Of a DNA stretch of 18,721 nt, positions 13,937 to 18,721 are shown piece by piece (within the stretch, counting starts at the first letter, position 1; each line of letters begins with the position of its first letter). Below the pieces are notes generated by a model. It had not been told where the DNA came from, searched no databases, and was given only the letters and a program-made list of their open reading frames with translations. Source of the stretch: Ruminococcus sp. (GTDB lineage: Bacteria; Bacillota; Clostridia; Oscillospirales; Ruminococcaceae); contig DMBA01000276.1 in NCBI GenBank assembly GCA_003446315.1, forward strand, positions 1-18,721. Direction: 5' to 3'. The position numbers and the translations under genes were made by a program.

Positions 13937-16216
13937 ATGGAAAAAGATCGCAATGACAAGAACATCGGTAAGAAGCTCGACGGACGCTACGAAATCACGG
14001 AGCGAATCGGCGAGGGCGGCATGGCTGATGTGTATCGTGCAACCGATGTTGTCGATAACAAAACCGTTGCCGTTAAGATCCTGAAAAAGGAATTTGCAGA
14101 GAATGAGGAATTCCTGCGCAGATTTCGGAACGAATCCAAGGCAATTGCCGTACTCAGCCACCCGAATATCGTGAAGATCTTCGATGTCGGTTTCTCTGAA
14201 CGGATTCAGTTTATCGTGATGGAATATATTGACGGCATTACGCTCAATGAATACATGGAGCAGCAGGGACAGCTCGGCTGGAAGGATGCTGTGCACTTCA
14301 TTCTCCAGATTCTCCGCGCTTTGCAGCATGCCCACAGCAAAGGCATCGTGCACCGCGATATCAAGCCGCAGAACATTATGATGCTGCGTGACGGCACCAT
14401 CAAGGTCATGGACTTCGGCATTGCAAAGTTTGCGCGTGAAGACGGCAAAACCGGTACCGATAAGGCGATCGGCACCGTGCACTATATCAGCCCGGAACAG
14501 GCAAGAGGCGGCGATACCGACGCAAAGAGCGATATCTATTCTGTCGGCGTGATGCTCTATGAAATGCTCACCGGCAAAAAGCCTTTTGATACGGATAACC
14601 CCGTCAGCATCGCTGTCATGCATATGCAGGCAAAAGTGCCGATGCCGCATACCATTCGCCCTGATATTCAGATCGGGCTCGAAGAAATCATTCTCAAGGC
14701 TATGGAAAAGGATCCGGCTGACCGCTATCAGACCGCAAGAGATATGATGGATGATCTCCAGACATTCAAGGAGAATCCGGACGGCGTGTTCGGTTATTAT
14801 CCGGAACTGTTCGGCGATGAGGAAGCACCGGTCGATCCGCTTGCAGGCGATGACGGCAAGACCCGTTATTATAAACCTGTGACCGGCGAAAATGATGTGC
14901 CGCAGGACGGCGATTATTACGACGATGCGACAGATCAGCCTTATTATGAGGATGAACCGTATTATAATGAGGATGACGGCGCGTTCAGAGAACAGGATGA
15001 CGATGACGACGATGACTACGAAGAAGAAAGCAAGTCGCTCTTTGTCCCGATTCTGAGTGCAGTTATCATCGTTGTGATCGTTGTGGCAGCAGTGCTCTTT
15101 ACCACGCTGATCTGGAATATGCTGAAAAATAACACCAGCAACAACGGCGAACTCGAAATGAAGATGCCCAGCCTGATCGGTATGGATTATGATGCTGCAA
15201 AGCTCCAGTACGGTAGCCAGATCCAGATCGTTGTGGAGAGCCGTGAGTATTCTGAATATGACAGCGGTAAGATCTTCGATCAGGATATCCCCGCAAATGA
15301 CCCGGTTGCGAAGGGCGATATCGTCAATGTTAAGGTTTCGCTCGGTTCCAAGAAGGTTCAGCTCCCGGATGTCGTCGGCTGGGACTTCGAAACTGCAAAA
15401 ACACAGATCCTGAGCCTGAATCTCTATGTGGATAAGCGCTCCTCTTATGATGATGAGGTTCCGGCAGGCAAGGTCATCTCGACTGACCCGGTCGGCCCGA
15501 AGGAACTGGAACCCGGCACTTATGTCCGTGTGACCGTTTCTCTCGGTAAGAACAAGGATACGGTTCCGGTACCGAATTTCGTCGGTATGACATGGGAACT
15601 TGCAAGAACAACCGCAGAAGGTCTGGGACTTGTCCTTTCCAAGAATGAGGTCGATGATCTGACGCCGGAAGGCACCGTTTTGAAGCAGAATGTTAAGGTC
15701 GGCGAGGAAGTTTCTGAGGATACCGTCATTGAACTGGATGTTTCTTCCGGTCAGCAGAAGGATCAGACCGTTCGCATTTCGTTCAATATCCCGGCAAATG
15801 CTTCCGGTATGTTCCACATTACCCTGTATGAGGGTGGTATCGCAAAGGCAGTCGGCGGTGCATTCAATCCGGAATATGCAGCCGGTATCACTTCCCTGAC
15901 CGTTGAGGGTAAGGATACTGCTGATATGGTGGCGTTTCTTGTGAACGATGCAACCGGCGCAGAAGCAACCATCGGTTCGTATCGTGTTGACTTTACAACA
16001 TCTTCTGTTCAGATGATGAGTGGTGACATCAATGCAGCATTCCAGGCTGTCGGCGGTATTGCCGGTGCACCTGCTCAGACAGAAGCACCGCAGCCGGTTC
16101 AGACCGATGCGCCTGTTGTGACGACAGAAGCGCCTACAACAACTGAGGCACCGACATGGACACAACAGCAGACAGAAGCAACCCAACCGACTGTGACAGA
16201 TGAAGTGACAGGCTGA
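13937..16216 (+). CDS. pknB: PASTA-domain Ser/Thr protein kinase (PknB/PrkC type) with extra C-terminal domain and Thr-rich tail
   Basis: Transmembrane kinase, 759 aa. The intracellular kinase (about 14-280) has the Gly loop GEGGMADVYRA, catalytic K47, HRDIKPQN (139-146), DFG (159-161) and SPEQARGG in the activation segment. A very acidic juxtamembrane stretch (about 290-367) follows, rich in Asp, Glu and Tyr with a run of seven Asp. One membrane helix lies at about 369-394. Three PASTA repeats begin near residues 409, 475 and 543 (PSLIGMDYDAAK, PDVVGWDFETAK, PNFVGMTWELAR). These bind muropeptides or lipid II in relatives. Beyond them is a strand-rich domain (about 615-705) of no family I recognise and a TEAP/TTTEAP-rich tail (about 715-759), which is unusual. 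Its stop overlaps the rsgA start by one base. Confidence 0.95.
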   Translation: MEKDRNDKNIGKKLDGRYEITERIGEGGMADVYRATDVVDNKTVAVKILKKEFAENEEFLRRFRNESKAIAVLSHPNIVKIFDVGFSERIQFIVMEYIDGITLNEYMEQQGQLGWKDAVHFILQILRALQHAHSKGIVHRDIKPQNIMMLRDGTIKVMDFGIAKFAREDGKTGTDKAIGTVHYISPEQARGGDTDAKSDIYSVGVMLYEMLTGKKPFDTDNPVSIAVMHMQAKVPMPHTIRPDIQIGLEEIILKAMEKDPADRYQTARDMMDDLQTFKENPDGVFGYYPELFGDEEAPVDPLAGDDGKTRYYKPVTGENDVPQDGDYYDDATDQPYYEDEPYYNEDDGAFREQDDDDDDDYEEESKSLFVPILSAVIIVVIVVAAVLFTTLIWNMLKNNTSNNGELEMKMPSLIGMDYDAAKLQYGSQIQIVVESREYSEYDSGKIFDQDIPANDPVAKGDIVNVKVSLGSKKVQLPDVVGWDFETAKTQILSLNLYVDKRSSYDDEVPAGKVISTDPVGPKELEPGTYVRVTVSLGKNKDTVPVPNFVGMTWELARTTAEGLGLVLSKNEVDDLTPEGTVLKQNVKVGEEVSEDTVIELDVSSGQQKDQTVRISFNIPANASGMFHITLYEGGIAKAVGGAFNPEYAAGITSLTVEGKDTADMVAFLVNDATGAEATIGSYRVDFTTSSVQMMSGDINAAFQAVGGIAGAPAQTEAPQPVQTDAPVVTTEAPTTTEAPTWTQQQTEATQPTVTDEVTG

Positions 16217-17070
16217 TGGAAGGGCTGATTACGAAAGCAGTTGGGGGACTTTACACCGTAGAGTCCCCCAATGGTGTATATCAGTGCAAAGCACGCGGGA
16301 TCTTCCGGAAACAGGGCATCTCCCCGTGTACCGGTGACCGTGTCAGCATTGAAAATGATGTGATTACAGAGATCCATCCGCGGAAGAATCTGCTGATCCG
16401 TCCGCCGCTTGCCAATCTCGACCGGCTGTTTTTTGTGCTTTCCGTCACGCAGCCTGCGCCGAATTTGCAGCTTCTGGACAGATTCCTTGCGGTTTGTGTG
16501 TATAAGCAGATCCAGCCGGTGCTGGTGTTTACCAAACTCGACCTCGGAGATGCGGCGCAATATGCGGTGCATTATGAAAACAGCGGGTTCCCGATCTATC
16601 ATGTGGATTATGCAAAGCCGGAAACAGTGGATGCGGTTTATCAGGCGCTGGAAGACGGTGTGAGTGCGTTCACAGGCAATTCCGGTGCGGGAAAATCAAC
16701 GCTGCTGAATGCGCTGGACAGCGGCTTGCAGCTCGAAACTGCCGGTATCAGCAAAAAGCTCGGCAGAGGCCGCCATACAACGCGGGAAACGGCGCTGTAT
16801 ACGCTTCCGAACGGCGGCAGGGTTGCAGATACCCCCGGCTTTTCGACCTTTGAAACGGAAGCCTACGCGCAAATAGCACCTGATGAGCTTGCGGATTGTT
16901 TTCCGGAAATCAGAGATTGCGACGGCAATTGCAAATATGCCGATTGCCGGCATCTGAAAGAACCCGGCTGTGCTGTGCGGGCGGCTGTCGCAGAAGGTAC
17001 CATTCCGAAAAACCGCTATGACAGCTATACCGTGATGCTGGAAGAAGCACTTTCCAGAAAGCTGTATTGA
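16216..17070 (+). CDS. rsgA: Ribosome small subunit-dependent GTPase RsgA
   Basis: Circularly permuted GTPase that checks late 30S subunit assembly and releases from the mature subunit on GTP hydrolysis. It is 284 aa. An N-terminal OB fold (about 1-65) is followed by the permuted G motifs: G4 FTKLD (105-109), then G1 GNSGAGKST (154-162), G2-region RGRHTTRE and G3 DTPGFSTFE. The C-terminal zinc knuckle is C235, C239, H246 and C252 within CDGNCKYADCRHLKEPGC. The start shares a base with the pknB stop (TGATG at 16214-16218), so translation is probably coupled. RsgA (CpgA) of B. subtilis is a reported substrate of the PrkC kinase, which fits this arrangement. rpe, which follows in B. subtilis, is absent; a terminator follows instead. 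Confidence 0.95.
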   Translation: MEGLITKAVGGLYTVESPNGVYQCKARGIFRKQGISPCTGDRVSIENDVITEIHPRKNLLIRPPLANLDRLFFVLSVTQPAPNLQLLDRFLAVCVYKQIQPVLVFTKLDLGDAAQYAVHYENSGFPIYHVDYAKPETVDAVYQALEDGVSAFTGNSGAGKSTLLNALDSGLQLETAGISKKLGRGRHTTRETALYTLPNGGRVADTPGFSTFETEAYAQIAPDELADCFPEIRDCDGNCKYADCRHLKEPGCAVRAAVAEGTIPKNRYDSYTVMLEEALSRKLY

Positions 17071-17113
17071 CCATACATGCAGATAAAGTGTCTCTGACGG
17101 ATTCGACATACTG

Positions 17114-17153
17114 ACGGACGCAGTTTGATATGAAACTGCGTCCGTTTGTGTTT
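17114..17153 (+). terminator. Intrinsic terminator after rsgA
   Basis: A perfect 13-bp stem, ACGGACGCAGTTT (17114-17126) with AAACTGCGTCCGT (17133-17145), closes a 6-nt GATATG loop and is followed by TTGTGTTT. It ends the long plus-strand operon in the gap between convergent genes. On the minus strand the stem lacks a good T-run, so it may be only partly bidirectional. Confidence 0.9.
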
Positions 17154-17164
17154 GCAGCGGTCAT

Positions 17165-18283
17165 TCAGGCACGCCGCAGCGTCTGCAAAAGCTGCTCGAC
17201 TTCCCGTCCGCTGTTGAATACAGAAGGTGAAAACCGTACGGTTCCGTGTTCTGTACCGAGTGTACGATGCGCAAGCGGTGCGCATTGCAATCCTGCCCGC
17301 AGACAGAATCCGCGTTCTGTAAGCCGCTGCGCCGTATCGTCCGGCAGCTCTTTCCCAAGCGTAAACGATACAACCGGCGCATAATCTGCATTGGGCAGGC
17401 GATAGATGCGGGCTTCCGGCATCGCCTGCAATCCCTTTATCAAACGCCGGCAAAGGTCTGTTTCGTGCGCAAAGATCTGTGCGGTATCCCGATGCATCAG
17501 CCACTGCATGCCTGCCAGCAAGCCGGCGATGCCGGGAACATTCACAGTGCCTGCTTCCAGCGCATCCGGCAAAAAGTCAGGCTGGTCAAGCGAGGCGGAT
17601 AAGGAACCGGTGCCGCCCTGCATCAAAGAACGGATCGGAACGGTGCCGTCTGAAATCAGCATGCCCGTTCCCATTATGCCGTATAGCCCTTTATGACCGG
17701 CGGTACAGAGCAGATGAATGCCGTCATCCAGCGTGACGGGCAGAATACCGCATCCCTGTGCGCCGTCTGCAATGAAGATCAGATGCTTCTCGCGGCATAG
17801 TGCGCCGATCTCCCGATACGGCAGGATCTGACCGGTTACATTGCTGACAAGTGTGCAGACAATCGCACGGGTTTGCGGCTGGATCAGTTGCCGGATGTTC
17901 TGCAATGTCTCTGCACGGTCTGCCGTAATCTCTGCAATACTATAAGATATGATGCCTTTTTTCGCAAGGGCTGCGATGGGTCTGGCAGCGGAATTGTGCT
18001 CCATGCTGCTCAGAATGACATGATCGCCTTGCCGGAGTGTTCCCTGAATCGCAAAATTGAGCGCCTGTGTGCAATTGAGCGTGAAGACCACATGCTCCGG
18101 TTTTGCGCCGAACATGGCGGCTGCGGTTTCCCGTGCCCGAAAAACGATGTCTCCGGAACGGCGTGCAAGCATATGGCCGCCTCTGCCCGGATTGCCGCCC
18201 GCAAACCGGATCGCACGGTTTACAGCTTCCGGAACTGCCGGCGGCTTGGGATAAGTGGTGGCTGCATTGTCAAAATAGATCAC
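17165..18283 (-). CDS. Class-V aminotransferase, cysteine desulfurase-like
   Basis: PLP enzyme of the SufS/CsdA-like group, 372 aa. Members take sulfur (or selenium) from cysteine (or selenocysteine). MIYFDNAATTYPKPPAV opens the protein. MEHNS supplies H95, which stacks on PLP; IADGAQ supplies D173; TAGHKGLYG supplies the PLP lysine K198. RAGLQCAPLAHRTLGT places C334 where desulfurases have the sulfur-accepting cysteine, and GTVRFSPS follows. This shorter subgroup lies close to the family often labelled 'cysteine desulfurase family protein' in Clostridia. The start is a GTG at 18283-18281 with AAAGGAG upstream that overlaps the stop of the preceding gene. It is cotranscribed with the 65-aa gene, 14 nt away. 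No SufBCDU or IscU partner lies in the window, so the acceptor is unknown. Confidence 0.85.
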   Translation of the reverse strand: MIYFDNAATTYPKPPAVPEAVNRAIRFAGGNPGRGGHMLARRSGDIVFRARETAAAMFGAKPEHVVFTLNCTQALNFAIQGTLRQGDHVILSSMEHNSAARPIAALAKKGIISYSIAEITADRAETLQNIRQLIQPQTRAIVCTLVSNVTGQILPYREIGALCREKHLIFIADGAQGCGILPVTLDDGIHLLCTAGHKGLYGIMGTGMLISDGTVPIRSLMQGGTGSLSASLDQPDFLPDALEAGTVNVPGIAGLLAGMQWLMHRDTAQIFAHETDLCRRLIKGLQAMPEARIYRLPNADYAPVVSFTLGKELPDDTAQRLTERGFCLRAGLQCAPLAHRTLGTEHGTVRFSPSVFNSGREVEQLLQTLRRA

Positions 18284-18297
18284 CCGCCCGGCTCCTT

Positions 18298-18495
18298 TCA
18301 GTTGATTTGATATGGGATCCCTTGCGCATCAAGCAGGGAAAACAGGCTTTCCGGCGGCTCACTGACTGTAAAGAGATACATGCAGCCGTTTTGTGCAGTC
18401 ATTTTCCGGACGCGCCAGTGATAGCGGTAACGGTCAAGCAGACGCTGTGTTTTCACGGCATATGTTTCCGACGTAATACGAAAATGTGAATCCAT
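18298..18495 (-). CDS. Small protein, DUF3343 (Se/S carrier)-like, tentative
   Basis: A 65-aa soluble protein. RITSETYAVKTQRLLDRYRY, then VRKMTAQNGCMYLFTV and LFSLLDAQGIPYQIN, recall the DUF3343/putative Se-S carrier fold: strand, helix, a GC motif in the middle (C38), strand, helix, final GI-Y. The assignment is by eye only. The start at 18495 is preferred over an upstream ATG at 18549 because AAAGGGGGTG (18510-18501) stands 5 nt before it. It precedes the desulfurase-like gene by 14 nt and provides that gene's ribosome binding site at its own stop. A single-cysteine carrier next to a desulfurase would suit a sulfur or selenium relay. It could instead be an unrelated small protein. Confidence 0.5.
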   Translation of the reverse strand: MDSHFRITSETYAVKTQRLLDRYRYHWRVRKMTAQNGCMYLFTVSEPPESLFSLLDAQGIPYQIN

Positions 18496-18721
18496 GGATA
18501 CACCCCCTTTCCCTTCCATTTTATGCGGATTCGACAGGACATGACACAAAAATGCAGATCGCGGCTGCGGGCAGTGCCCGCCACCATTGATCTAAAGCTT
18601 TCCGGAAGCGTTATGCGCATCTTTCAGTACATTGGTTTTCGGAAGCTTATTGCTGTAAGTCAGAATTTATCATAGTATGATTTCAGCTTTATGATCTTGA
18701 TTATATGTCCGAATGTTTATT
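18496..18721 (-). other. Upstream region of the minus-strand pair; structured leader, no gene seen
   Basis: No coding frame with a convincing start was found. On the minus strand a TATAAT lies at 18705-18700, but its -35 position would fall outside the window. If it is active, the leader is about 200 nt long. It would contain AAGCTTCCG (18648-18640) pairing with CGGAAAGCTT (18604-18595) with one bulge, and the palindrome GCGGGCAGTGCCCGC (18567-18581). A weaker -10-like TAAAAT lies closer to the gene. The last 70 bases are AT-rich. Confidence 0.35.

Noticed and set aside
13856..16186. 776-codon open frame on the minus strand opposite pknB
   Set aside because: It mirrors the pknB codons, has no ribosome binding site or recognisable domain, and its composition (many Ile, His, Arg, Cys) is that of a reverse-complement shadow of a codon-biased gene.
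17873..18310. 145-codon plus-strand open frame opposite the desulfurase-like gene
   Set aside because: It is a shadow of the minus-strand gene, which has PLP Lys, catalytic Cys and a good ribosome binding site.

Overview
The window reads as chromosomal DNA from a cellulolytic, cellulosome-bearing Ruminococcus-type Firmicute (Oscillospiraceae). The first gene is a family 48 glycoside hydrolase ending in a dockerin. The rest follows the Bacillus/Clostridia gene order yicC-remA-gmk-rpoZ-priA-def-fmt-rsmB-rlmN-stp-pknB-rsgA. The fairly high GC and the dockerin style recall R. champanellensis more than R. flavefaciens, but the species is inference from memory. I see no tRNA, rRNA, CRISPR array, transposase or phage gene.

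Layout. (1) 1-2406: 3' part of a secreted GH48-dockerin exocellulase, closed by a strong intrinsic terminator. (2) 2474-7126: a near-consensus extended -10 promoter drives yicC, remA, gmk, rpoZ and priA (RNA turnover, matrix/DNA-binding regulation, GTP supply, RNA polymerase omega, replication restart). These are tightly packed, with overlapping gene ends. (3) 7156-8554: an inserted accessory unit with its own TATAAT: a DUF6440 protein, a membrane-anchored DUF4846 protein coupled to it by ATGA, and a tiny two-helix membrane protein gene broken by an in-frame TAA. (4) 8578-17070: def, an isoprenylcysteine-methyltransferase-like membrane enzyme, fmt, rsmB, rlmN, stp, pknB and rsgA, ending in a perfect 13-bp terminator. 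(5) 17165-18495, minus strand: a class-V aminotransferase/cysteine desulfurase-like enzyme and a 65-aa protein resembling DUF3343 (Se/S carrier-like), facing rsgA.

How the genes work together. def, fmt, rsmB, rlmN and rsgA all serve translation: N-formylation and deformylation, rRNA methylation and 30S maturation. The stp/pknB phosphatase-kinase pair senses cell-wall material through PASTA domains, and RsgA orthologues are known substrates of this kinase class. The pair therefore plausibly links envelope state to ribosome assembly. Compared with B. subtilis, coaBC is missing between rpoZ and priA, rpe is missing after rsgA, and two insertions are present (the DUF6440/DUF4846 unit and the methyltransferase).

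I do not see a clearly new defence or mobile system. The best candidates for novelty are the DUF6440/DUF4846/small-membrane-protein unit with its nonsense-broken third member, the extra extracellular domain and Thr/Glu/Pro tail on the PASTA kinase, the inverted repeats in the pknB leader, the divergent dockerin, and the structured leader of the minus-strand sulfur pair.
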